Source: Ruegeria sp. HKCCD7303 (GTDB lineage: Bacteria > Pseudomonadota > Alphaproteobacteria > Rhodobacterales > Rhodobacteraceae). Taken from it: a stretch of DNA of 64,000 nucleotides. A model generated the notes under the pieces. That model saw only the letters and a list, made by a program, of their open reading frames with translations, did no database searches and was not told the origin of the DNA. The translations under genes and the position numbers were made by a program. Positions 25,793-33,867 of this stretch are shown here, piece after piece. Within the stretch, counting starts at the first letter, position 1. Each line of letters opens with the position of its first letter. Where the stretch lies: assembly GCF_013111185.1 (NCBI RefSeq), contig NZ_WVRE01000009.1, positions 62,001 to 126,000 on the forward strand, read 5' to 3'.

Positions 25793-26437
25793 TTACTTTG
25801 ACTTCCAGCTGTCCAGCCAGCGTCGAAACCTGGTGCGCCGTTCTTCAATTGCGTCACCCGCCGCATACAGCCCGTCTTCCACGTTTTCGATCATCGGGTC
25901 GATCCGGGCCTCCCGGAACCTGCGCCAGCGCACCCATATCGCCCAGACCACCGCGGCGAAAATCGTCAGGAATATGATGTTGAACCAGGGGATAATCCGC
26001 GCATCCGGCCCATCTACATGGTTGATGAAGATGGCGTTTGGAAAGATCGACAGAAACTCGTTGCGCCAGCCGTAGTGAGTAACAACCACCCATTTCGGAT
26101 TCTCTTTGGTCGATTTCGCATCATTGGCTTCGGTATACAGGTTTGCGGTATCGAACTTGAAATAGGGGGGCCAACCCCATCCAGTATCCTCGTTTCGATA
26201 GACGATGGGTTTACCGCTTTCGCGAACGGCCTGAATGAACTGCACGTCCCGATTGGCAAGGCTTGCGGACTGGTCCTGGGGTTCAGACCAGAAAATCCGG
26301 GTCCAGTCGTTCAGATCCTGCCGTTCTTCATAGGTATTGACGATGCGCACAATGTCATGCTGCGGCAATGAGTATTGCAAGACCGCCGCAATCGTACCCC
26401 AGAAGATAATAATGAACGCCCATTTCACATAGGCCAT
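25793..26437 (-). CDS. DUF1523-like membrane protein
   Basis: A 214-residue protein with one membrane segment at the N-terminus (about 5-24) and a second at about 147-168 (IIPWFNIIFLTIFAAVVWAI), an extracytoplasmic domain between them containing aromatic motifs (DTGWGWPPYFKFDT, VVVTHYGWRNEF), and a basic cytosolic tail. It matches my recollection of the DUF1523 family, found widely in Rhodobacteraceae with no known function. It is the last gene of the leftward operon that begins at 33600; TGAGGAT precedes its ATG. Between-gene gap is 10 nt. Confidence 0.75.
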   Translation of the reverse strand: MAYVKWAFIIIFWGTIAAVLQYSLPQHDIVRIVNTYEERQDLNDWTRIFWSEPQDQSASLANRDVQFIQAVRESGKPIVYRNEDTGWGWPPYFKFDTANLYTEANDAKSTKENPKWVVVTHYGWRNEFLSIFPNAIFINHVDGPDARIIPWFNIIFLTIFAAVVWAIWVRWRRFREARIDPMIENVEDGLYAAGDAIEERRTRFRRWLDSWKSK

Positions 26438-26447
26438 GCCTAAATCC

Positions 26448-26714
26448 TCACATGTAATTCACAATGTAGATCAGCGCGCCAATCGCCACCCACGGCACAA
26501 TATAGACACCCAGGATCAGTTTACGCCGGAACGAATTGTCATACACATGCAATCCGCGTTCGACAAAGGCTTCTTTGTTGCCCGTTTTGCCTTTTTTATC
26601 CCACCAGTCCTCAAGCTTACGCCGCCGAATGCCGCGCGAATAGAAAGACAGCGCCACATAGGCAATCGTCTGGACCACCAGCAAGATCAGCAACAGGCGC
26701 AACAATCCGATCAT
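26448..26714 (-). CDS. small two-span membrane protein of unknown function
   Basis: An 88-residue protein with a membrane segment at about 3-23 and another at about 68-87, joined by a basic, Trp-rich cytosolic loop (RGIRRRKLEDWWDKKGKTG). It begins 1 nt after the DUF6638-like gene, so it is tightly coupled to it. I do not recognise a named family; its constant place beside the DUF1523-like gene suggests that they act together at the membrane. Confidence 0.75.
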   Translation of the reverse strand: MIGLLRLLLILLVVQTIAYVALSFYSRGIRRRKLEDWWDKKGKTGNKEAFVERGLHVYDNSFRRKLILGVYIVPWVAIGALIYIVNYM

Positions 26715-26715
26715 A

Positions 26716-28053
26716 TCAGCCTTTCCTCACCGAACCCCAGGGACCGACCCGAGCGATTATGTCATCGCTGACCCGGTCATTGCCGCTCATATCCGGCTCA
26801 TGCCCAAACAACGCGGCGCGGGCCCCTTGCTTGTCCACCTGATACTCACGCGCAAGGAAGTCGGCAACATAGGCTTTCTTGCTCTCGGGCCAACCTGAAT
26901 ATGTGCGGTAGAACAGCTCTTTATGGCAGATGAACATCTGGCGCGGGTCCAGCGGGGCCAACTCAGACAGCAGCATGTTCACCAGATCGCGGTTCGGTGT
27001 ATCCGCCGCGCGCAAAGTATAGAAATAGGCCGGATGGTCCGAGGTGATACGCGGCCATGGCCCCCCATCGCTCGCCCAGCGCAGCAATTGAGCGAGCCCG
27101 TGATAAGCCTCGGGCAGGCGATCCGAGTGGTTGCGCGCCAGCCGACGCATGTCGCTGCGATCCAGCCCGGTCAGGTCGACATCTGCATCCGCAGCCGCAT
27201 CGACGGTCAGGAAATCCATCTTTTGTTGCAGGATCGCGGCGGCATCCACGCCGCGCGCTTTGACAATCGGTTCGACCAGATCGTTGTAGTCCAGAAACTT
27301 GGCAATCTGGTTCCGCTGTGACGGGTCGAAGGTGTACTTTATCGGCAGATCATCCGGCTTTTCGCCCATACAGATGGCCGCCGGGTGATCCACATCCGGA
27401 AACAGATACAGCCCGCCAAAATGCGCGGTCCAGAAATTGCGCTGCTCAAAATCCGTGTGGCGCAGACGGACCGGATTGCGGGTGACGTCGCCGGTTTCTT
27501 TGGCCGTCTCGATCATCTTGGCGATCAATACGTCGTCGAACCACGCATCCTCTTCGGTCTTGAACCGTTCGACCATCCCCGCCAGTTGCTGGGCCTTGCG
27601 CAAGGTGCCGCCTGCGGTGTCGGCCTCAATCTCGATTTTGCGCAGGTTCAGCAGGTCGCGCGGTGTGGACAGTTTGAAGACTGAGTTCACCAGCTCTCCG
27701 GCCACTGCATCGGTGGCGGTCAGGGCGAACAACTGCGCCTCGTTCATCTCGATGAATTCACGCAGGATATCACGCGAGGTCGAGAATTTGACATTCAACA
27801 GCGGCGCGCGTTTCTGTTCGGTCGTCAGCAGGATGAACTGCCGGTTGACCCCGTTGGGATTGAGGTAGAGCGTGTCCTCCAGCTCAATCCCCACCTCCGG
27901 CGAATAACCCGAGATATCGACATGGAAATCCGTCAGCGCCGTGGTCTTGCCCGCCAGATGCTGCAACGCGCGGTTATACCGCTCGACCAGAGCCGGGCTG
28001 GAGATGTGGACAAGATTACCGAACATCAGGCCTTTTTCGATGAGGCGGATCAC
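26716..28053 (-). CDS. DUF6638-like protein of unknown function
   Basis: A 445-residue soluble protein with no signal peptide or membrane segment. It begins with GTG at 28053 behind AGGAAGG. Visible features are an N-terminal RLIEKGLMFGNLVHI start, a mid-protein NFWTAHFGGLYLFPDVDHPA, and a C-terminal block with Cys, Tyr and Lys (MFICHKELFYRTYSGWPESK). I recall it as DUF6638, a Rhodobacterales family; no reaction can be assigned. It follows the Mrr-type nuclease by 30 nt. Confidence 0.7.
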   Translation of the reverse strand: MIRLIEKGLMFGNLVHISSPALVERYNRALQHLAGKTTALTDFHVDISGYSPEVGIELEDTLYLNPNGVNRQFILLTTEQKRAPLLNVKFSTSRDILREFIEMNEAQLFALTATDAVAGELVNSVFKLSTPRDLLNLRKIEIEADTAGGTLRKAQQLAGMVERFKTEEDAWFDDVLIAKMIETAKETGDVTRNPVRLRHTDFEQRNFWTAHFGGLYLFPDVDHPAAICMGEKPDDLPIKYTFDPSQRNQIAKFLDYNDLVEPIVKARGVDAAAILQQKMDFLTVDAAADADVDLTGLDRSDMRRLARNHSDRLPEAYHGLAQLLRWASDGGPWPRITSDHPAYFYTLRAADTPNRDLVNMLLSELAPLDPRQMFICHKELFYRTYSGWPESKKAYVADFLAREYQVDKQGARAALFGHEPDMSGNDRVSDDIIARVGPWGSVRKG

Positions 28054-28083
28054 TAAGCGGACCTTCCTTCCTTTGATTTAACA

Positions 28084-29004
28084 CTAAACGCTGGCAAAGA
28101 ACTTCTCATCTATTGTGACCGACTCAATCATTTCTGTCGCAACCCCAAGGTCGTTTTCTTTGAGCAAATCACACAGGCGATCCCCATCAATTAGGTCAAT
28201 CGCGGTAGCCCCATCCCTTGTAGCTTCGTCCGAAGCTTGCGCGGTGAAATTTCCAGTCGTTATGAACAATCCTTTGTCTGCTCGCCCCATCATCGCCCCT
28301 TTAAAGTCGCGAATTTCCGATGACCCAACACTTCCTTTGTAGCGTTTGCACTGAAAGAACACCTGGAACGAAACGAGGTTCACCCGAAGAACGCCGACAC
28401 CGTCGATTCCACCGTCACCGGATTTTCCACGGACTTCGACTTTGGTAAACCCTGCTTCCCGAAGCAAGCGCTGTGCTAAACGTTCAAAGGCGTATGGGTC
28501 CATTTGTTTTAGAGTGGTAAGTAACCTTGATTTCCACGTCTCTGTATCAGGCGTCTCTTCGATATTGCCACTCTGATCAGAAGGTGAAAACAACTCGGGC
28601 TCATCCCCGTTTTGTTGTTTCTTCTTCCGGCGCTCGCGAGCTCTAGCTTTTTCTTCTTCGTTAACCTGGTCGATTATTCGCTGAGTATCGTCAATTGTAT
28701 CTATGGTGCTTCCGAACTCAGTTAACGCCCAAATACCACGAGCGGAATTCTCGAGCGCACCACCCTTCTTCAAAAAGGTTCGAGCCCAAGCCAGATAGTA
28801 GTTCAATCGTGGTTGGCCTTGGTTAGTTCCGGTCATCATGAAGGATTGTTCTTCCTCAGAAACGCCTTCAAGTTCCGCGACCTTCTCGTCAAGTTCGTAA
28901 ATACTTGCGGAGCCCCCTACCTGTTTCATAGCCTCGACGGTTACCAGCATCATGCCAGGCATTTCCGGGTAGCCTTCTGCTTCAATAACAAATCTTCTAG
29001 TCAA
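28084..29004 (-). CDS. Mrr-type restriction endonuclease
   Basis: A 306-residue protein with an N-terminal Mrr_N winged helix (about 15-105), a highly charged linker (about 110-150, ARERRKKKQQ) and a C-terminal PD-(D/E)XK nuclease domain: SGDGGIDG (Asp197, Asp201) and FFQCKRY (Gln218, Lys220). Proteins like this cut modified or foreign DNA without a cognate methylase (type IV restriction). It starts with TTG at 29004, inside the 3' end of the ATPase gene (8-nt overlap), with AAGGAAAG before it. Hand counts of a few lines give about 45-58 percent GC, lower than the ATPase gene (about 63 percent in one line), so it is likely a later insertion into the operon. Confidence 0.85.
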   Translation of the reverse strand: MTRRFVIEAEGYPEMPGMMLVTVEAMKQVGGSASIYELDEKVAELEGVSEEEQSFMMTGTNQGQPRLNYYLAWARTFLKKGGALENSARGIWALTEFGSTIDTIDDTQRIIDQVNEEEKARARERRKKKQQNGDEPELFSPSDQSGNIEETPDTETWKSRLLTTLKQMDPYAFERLAQRLLREAGFTKVEVRGKSGDGGIDGVGVLRVNLVSFQVFFQCKRYKGSVGSSEIRDFKGAMMGRADKGLFITTGNFTAQASDEATRDGATAIDLIDGDRLCDLLKENDLGVATEMIESVTIDEKFFASV

Positions 29005-30934
29005 AGTTCTTTCCTTTTAAATACCGCCGCTTGGCCTCTTCCATCCGGCCCATCTCACGGACAGCGTTCTCGATGGCGACCTCGTCGCTCTTGTCGGCAT
29101 AGCGGAACTCGCTGTCGGCGTAGCGGTTGATCTCTTGGATCACCATCTCAACCGTGATCGGCTGGCGCAGGTCTTCGATCATCGCTTTCTTGGTGTCGTA
29201 GTCGTGGAACAGGAACAGGTCGGGGTTCTCCATCCACTCGTCGGGCAATTCGAAATCCATCGCGCGGACCTTGACCGCGTCGGTGATGTTCTTGATCACA
29301 CGGCCGGTGAACCGCTCATCCGCGGCCTGGATCGCCTTGAGGTAGGTGCCCAGCTTGGCAATCGTGTCCATCTGGCCGATCTCGCCCGAAACCCGGTCAT
29401 AGACCTGCAACAGGGCGTCCTCATGCGGGCGGGCATGGCTTTCGAAACTGGCGGCGACGGCCTTCTTGATCTCCTGCGCGGCGTAAGCCTCGTGTTCGCC
29501 CAGCGGGATGTCGTGGTTGCGGCCCATCAGCAGGTGCAGGATGTCGATGTAATCCTCGCGCGTTTGCGGCCCGTCCACCAGAAACCGCGCGCCGGCCCGC
29601 TGTCGCAGGGCGTCGTCCACATTCTCGGGGTAGTTCGAGAACATGCCAAAGGTGCAATTGCCGCGCACGACGGTGTTGGCGCCAGCAAAGCTCTCCATCA
29701 GAACAGCGGTGATTTCCAGTTGGCCCGCGCTGGACTGCCGGTCGCCGCGTTTTCCCGCCAGTTGGTCTATATCGTCGATGGTCCCGAAACCGATGACCGA
29801 GGGATCAATGATCGTATTGATAAAGGCTTTGGCGTTCTGGCCGGACTTGCCCTGATAGCTGTCGATATTGTCGGTGCTCAGGTTCTGATAGCGGAACGGA
29901 TAGCCCGCGTTCTGGCAATAGTCATTGATCAGCCCGGCCATCATCTGGATCAGGGTGGTCTTGCCGGTGCCCGGTTTGCCGTCACCCATGAAGGTAAAGA
30001 TGAACCCGCCGAGTTCCGCAAACGGGTTCAGGCGGCGGTCGAAGTCATAGGCCATCAGCATCTTGGCCAGCTTCATCGCCTGATACTTGGCGATATGGTT
30101 GCCCACCACCTCGTTCGGTTTCTTGAACGTCATGGTCAGAGTGGAGGATTTGGCCTTTGAGGCCGGCTCGAACCCTCGGATCGTCAGGTCATCGGCGTCG
30201 ATATGCCAGGCGGCGTTCTGGAACGGGGCCAGATGGTCCGCCGACTGCGCACGCAGGGCGGCCTTTTCCATCAACTGCTCGGCATAGGCACTTGTGGCGG
30301 CGATCAGGTGGGCGTCGTCAGGGGCGTGTTTGGCCAACATTTGGTCCAGCTCCCACAGCGCGCCATGCAGGGCGAGTTGGCCGTTGTCGGTCAGGATCTC
30401 TTCGACCTCGCCGATATCGACGGTGGTTTCACTTAGATGTGAGGACATCAGATACGCCAGCGCATTTCCAAGCACATGCGATGAGATAAGCGCCTCCGCG
30501 GTCAGCAAACCCGAGAACTCGGCCTTCCGCGCGGCAGGCAGATCCCCGGCTAGGTTCGCACGCTTCAAATCGGCCAGCGGTGTCTGGTCCGCATAAGCCT
30601 CGGCCACAGCCAAAGCGATTGCGATGGCGCGGCGAATGGCCTGTTGCGTGGTGGCCTGCGGCGGCGAGACCAGCGTATCGCCGTCATCGGATGCCTCAAT
30701 CCGTTCAACCAGATGCACCCCGTCTGCGCGTACAGTGCGCCGCGTCACCAAACCGGGTGTGGTGGATCGAAACCGCCTCCCGGTCGTGACACCCGGAGAT
30801 CGCTCGACCGCCACTTCAACCGGTTTCGCAATCCGCGGCGCGTGTTCGAACCCATTCAGCAAGGCGGTCGCCGCCGGGTAATGTTTGCGAATATCGTCTT
30901 CGCGCAATTCCATCTGATCTGACGTCAAACTCAT
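28997..30934 (-). CDS. AAA+ ATPase of unknown function
   Basis: A 645-residue cytosolic ATPase. The N-terminal half (about 1-300) is a helical domain with no named match. The AAA core shows Walker A GDGKPGTGKTT (317-327), Walker B GFGTIDDID (382-390), and a sensor/arginine-finger segment FSNYPENVDDALRQRAGARF (432-451) that matches the 'N.p..ld.AL.rR...' pattern of classical AAA unfoldases. The start ATG at 30934 is chosen over an upstream frame extension. It sits between the 372-residue protein and the Mrr nuclease. I infer a remodelling machine whose adaptor or substrate is one of its operon partners; it is not MoxR, FtsH, ClpX or a DNA helicase by motif. Confidence 0.88.
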   Translation of the reverse strand: MSLTSDQMELREDDIRKHYPAATALLNGFEHAPRIAKPVEVAVERSPGVTTGRRFRSTTPGLVTRRTVRADGVHLVERIEASDDGDTLVSPPQATTQQAIRRAIAIALAVAEAYADQTPLADLKRANLAGDLPAARKAEFSGLLTAEALISSHVLGNALAYLMSSHLSETTVDIGEVEEILTDNGQLALHGALWELDQMLAKHAPDDAHLIAATSAYAEQLMEKAALRAQSADHLAPFQNAAWHIDADDLTIRGFEPASKAKSSTLTMTFKKPNEVVGNHIAKYQAMKLAKMLMAYDFDRRLNPFAELGGFIFTFMGDGKPGTGKTTLIQMMAGLINDYCQNAGYPFRYQNLSTDNIDSYQGKSGQNAKAFINTIIDPSVIGFGTIDDIDQLAGKRGDRQSSAGQLEITAVLMESFAGANTVVRGNCTFGMFSNYPENVDDALRQRAGARFLVDGPQTREDYIDILHLLMGRNHDIPLGEHEAYAAQEIKKAVAASFESHARPHEDALLQVYDRVSGEIGQMDTIAKLGTYLKAIQAADERFTGRVIKNITDAVKVRAMDFELPDEWMENPDLFLFHDYDTKKAMIEDLRQPITVEMVIQEINRYADSEFRYADKSDEVAIENAVREMGRMEEAKRRYLKGKNFD

Positions 30935-30990
30935 TTGCTCAACCCTGCATCTTCTTCTCGTCCAAAATACGGTCGCCGAAGGCGAAAAAC

Positions 30991-32109
30991 TCAATAGCGC
31001 AACACCTGTCCTGCCTTGCTAACGACGAATTTGCGCACATCGGCAAACCCCGGCGGGTTGCGCTCGGCCAGCACCTGAAAGGGGCGTTGGGGCAGGATGA
31101 TCGACCGCTGCGTCCGCGTGGCCCCGGTCTCAGCGCCCTGCCCGCCAAACGGATCCAGCGCGAAAATCTCGCGCTCGACGGTTGAAAACCATCCGGCGCG
31201 TTCTTCGATGACCTCTTCGCTTTCCAGCTCCTCGGTGGTCCAGGCCAGTGCCCAATCTTGACCTTCGGGTGCCTGTGCGTCCTCCAGCACCTGCCGCAAA
31301 GGACCCGATTGCTCGGTATAGGCCGAGGAATACATTGGCCCCACATGAATGCGGCGCAGGTGTTTGGGATGCAGGTCGTCAAAATCCTGGTCGAAGCCCT
31401 TGGCGATGGTCACCAGTTTCAAACCGCCCAAAGACTGCGCCATCAGATGCGCCTGCACCTCGGGCCAGCGGCGCTGGTCCTTGGGCAGGGCCGTCTTGCC
31501 GCTGTCCTCAAGCTGCATCAAGTAGATGACCGGCAGGTTGATCTGGCTGTCATAGACCGCCCAGTGGATCATGAACTTGCGCCGATCCCCCTCATTCCCG
31601 ATCCAATGGCATTCGGGATCGTTGCGGGCCCAGAACAGCTGACCTTTCAGTAATTCTTCATAAAAGAGCCTTTGTGACAGGGCGAATTGCAGCTTGGTGG
31701 GGATCTCCCGGTCGCCAATAATTGTCCGAACCATGTCGGTTTTCAGGTCGTCTTCCGAGGGCATATTCGCCAGATGCACCTGCGCCTGCTGCGCGTCATT
31801 GGCCATGGTCAACAATTCGGCCGCCACCGGAAACCCGCTGTCGCGCTTGTCCATGGCCAGGCTGCCAAAGAACCGCCCAGTATCGCGCCCGACCAGCAGG
31901 TATTTCATGGACAGTGCGCGGAAGGTATAGAGCAACCCCGAGAGATACCGCGACACGATCCGCACCTCTTGCTTGCTGATCGCGCCCTCCGCCTCCATCG
32001 TCGCGGCCACGCGCAGGAGGTGGACAGTGATCACCTCAAATTTGCGGAAATAGCGGCGCGAGGCGAAGGTGTCGGTCAGGCCGACATGGTCTTGGGTGGG
32101 GTCAGTCAT
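30991..32109 (-). CDS. operon protein of unknown function (372 aa)
   Basis: A soluble 372-residue protein. No signal peptide or clear membrane segment. An N-terminal helical region (about 12-75, including RYFRKFEVITVHLLRVAATM), a middle portion with aromatic motifs (FMIHWAVYDSQINLPVIYLM) and a C-terminal region with a long acidic stretch (TTEELESEEVIEERAGWFST). ATG at 32109 is preceded by GAGAACC. It lies 56 nt before the ATPase and presumably works with it. No family recognised. Confidence 0.8.
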   Translation of the reverse strand: MTDPTQDHVGLTDTFASRRYFRKFEVITVHLLRVAATMEAEGAISKQEVRIVSRYLSGLLYTFRALSMKYLLVGRDTGRFFGSLAMDKRDSGFPVAAELLTMANDAQQAQVHLANMPSEDDLKTDMVRTIIGDREIPTKLQFALSQRLFYEELLKGQLFWARNDPECHWIGNEGDRRKFMIHWAVYDSQINLPVIYLMQLEDSGKTALPKDQRRWPEVQAHLMAQSLGGLKLVTIAKGFDQDFDDLHPKHLRRIHVGPMYSSAYTEQSGPLRQVLEDAQAPEGQDWALAWTTEELESEEVIEERAGWFSTVEREIFALDPFGGQGAETGATRTQRSIILPQRPFQVLAERNPPGFADVRKFVVSKAGQVLRY

Positions 32110-32142
32110 TTGCGGTTCTCGGCAGCATTTCAACTTCTGAAA

Positions 32143-32514
32143 TCACTGCCCTTCATCCTTGACAGAAAGCACTCTTCCAAATGCATCAAGTTCAAAGAAG
32201 CTAAAGAGCATATTGGCCTCCGATTGGCGCACATTGAAGAATTGTGGCTCGCGGCTCCGAATGGTGTGAGCAGTCATTGAAAACAGCGCGCGGGCTAGAT
32301 TTCCAAGACACCCAACCAAGATGAAAATAATTGCCAGAAAAAGTGCTGCGAACACAATTCCGTTTACTGCCTCTTGGCTGGCAACCTGATCAGCGACGGC
32401 ACCAATTTTCGACAACGAAACACCGACACCAGAGAGAAAGGAGACTAATCCCCCTGCAATCGTGAAAAAAATGCCCAAGAGGCCAAACCTGCAAAATACT
32501 TTCCAGCTCCACAT
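32143..32514 (-). CDS. small membrane protein, AT-richer than neighbours
   Basis: A 123-residue protein with membrane segments at about 9-31 and 51-73 and a soluble C-terminal tail. It starts 6 nt after the coiled-coil gene stop, with a weak ribosome site, so translation may depend on coupling. By eye it has lower GC than the genes on both sides, which suggests a later insertion. No family recognised. Confidence 0.65.
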   Translation of the reverse strand: MWSWKVFCRFGLLGIFFTIAGGLVSFLSGVGVSLSKIGAVADQVASQEAVNGIVFAALFLAIIFILVGCLGNLARALFSMTAHTIRSREPQFFNVRQSEANMLFSFFELDAFGRVLSVKDEGQ

Positions 32515-32520
32515 CAGGGT

Positions 32521-33600
32521 TTAACCCCCATACAAATTTTTATCATGCTTCTCGACAATAGACGCAAACCGGCGGGCAAAGCGTTCGTCCGCCTTGGCCT
32601 TTTTCTCCAGCACGTCGCGGGCAAAAACCATGTGGTCCTCGTGCGCTTCAAGCATATCCGCCATTTTCTGGTTGGTCGCGGTGCCGATGGCGGCCATTGC
32701 AGTTTGCGCCTCTTGGTCGGTCTGCACGCCGATTTCGTTGATGCGGTGCGCCACGTCCTGCTGCTGCGCGGTTTTCAGCGATTTGGTCAGCGCGTCATAC
32801 AGCACCACGCGCTGCTGCGTGTCTGTCTGCAGCTTGTTGATCAGCACCATCTGAGTCGCCGCCTGGTTCTGCAGTGAGTCGACCCAGGTCTTGCCCTTTT
32901 CGATATAGCGCTCCAGCGTCTGAGACTTGGCCAGCTTGACCTGCTCTTCCTGAACCTTGGCGTTGTATTGCTTGTTCAGCTCGGCCAATTCAGTCTCTAA
33001 CTGGGTCCGTGCAGTGGCGTCCTGTTCAACGCTGATCTTGTTTTCCAGCGTGATAATGGTCGGATCCATGCCTTGGATCTCGGCGCGCAACGCCTCAAGC
33101 TCGGCCACGGTCGCCTCACGGTCATCCAGTGTGCCGGTCAAGTTGTCCTCAACTTTGACGCGCTGCTCTTCCAGTACGGACAGCTGCCCCTGCAACAATT
33201 GCACGATCACATCTGATTTAGCGATCAGGTCTTGCAGCTTGTCGTCGATATTGGCCGTGCGCATCCGTTCCTGCCGCATCGACTCGGACTTACCTTTCGA
33301 GAAGATGCCAACAAACGACTCCCACCCGGTTTTCGAGCGCATTTCGTCGAAATCTTTGGAAAACGCGTTTGTAACGTCGTCCAGCCCCATGATCAGCTCG
33401 GCGATATTGGCATTCATCACCTCGGTATGGGTGTGAACATCCTCGAGCGTTGCGTTTTCAATGTCGATATCCGCCTCGGCGGTGCCGATCTTGGCCCGCG
33501 CAGCCTCAATCCGTGAGGTCAGCCCTTCGATTTGCGACTGGGACTCACGCACTTTTGCCTGAGTTTCTTCTATAAGGGCTTCGAATTGCTGGTTCGACAT
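32521..33600 (-). CDS. long coiled-coil protein, first gene of the AAA+ operon
   Basis: A 359-residue, almost entirely helical protein rich in Glu, Gln and Lys with heptad patterns at about 5-55, 115-235 and 240-355, and a short break near residue 85-105 (GWESFVGIFSKGKSESM). It has no signal peptide. The long helical plan with a repeated 'L...L......L' pattern recalls TelA/KlaA toxic-anion-resistance proteins and PspA-like membrane-binding coiled coils, but I cannot show homology. It is the first gene of the leftward operon; the about 200-bp gap upstream must hold its promoter. Confidence 0.8.
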   Translation of the reverse strand: MSNQQFEALIEETQAKVRESQSQIEGLTSRIEAARAKIGTAEADIDIENATLEDVHTHTEVMNANIAELIMGLDDVTNAFSKDFDEMRSKTGWESFVGIFSKGKSESMRQERMRTANIDDKLQDLIAKSDVIVQLLQGQLSVLEEQRVKVEDNLTGTLDDREATVAELEALRAEIQGMDPTIITLENKISVEQDATARTQLETELAELNKQYNAKVQEEQVKLAKSQTLERYIEKGKTWVDSLQNQAATQMVLINKLQTDTQQRVVLYDALTKSLKTAQQQDVAHRINEIGVQTDQEAQTAMAAIGTATNQKMADMLEAHEDHMVFARDVLEKKAKADERFARRFASIVEKHDKNLYGG

Positions 33601-33867
33601 TTCTGGTGTCCCTTTTTGTCTGTTTAACCAATAAGATAGGGAATGTTACACCGATTTACATCCCCCTGCGCTAATTTTTCCACCAGACTTTTGCAAACTC
33701 GGGGCAAAAAAGATAGGCGGCTGGCTGCAGCCTAACGTGGATCGGTATACGAAAATCACACACTATTCAGCCAAATCTGGATTGATTTAGGGGGCGAAGT
33801 GGCCATAGACAGTTTCGAACCCGCTGATTGGGTGCGCGCAAACATTATTCCTGCCGGAGGCTGGCCC

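Noticed and set aside
29135..30160. 341-codon plus-strand frame opposite the AAA ATPase gene
   Set aside because: Shadow of the ATPase reading frame; its translation has no recognisable motif.
25793..33600. Calling the AAA+/Mrr operon a classical restriction-modification locus
   Set aside because: There is no methyltransferase or specificity subunit, and the ATPase is a classical AAA type, not an McrB-type GTPase by its motifs.
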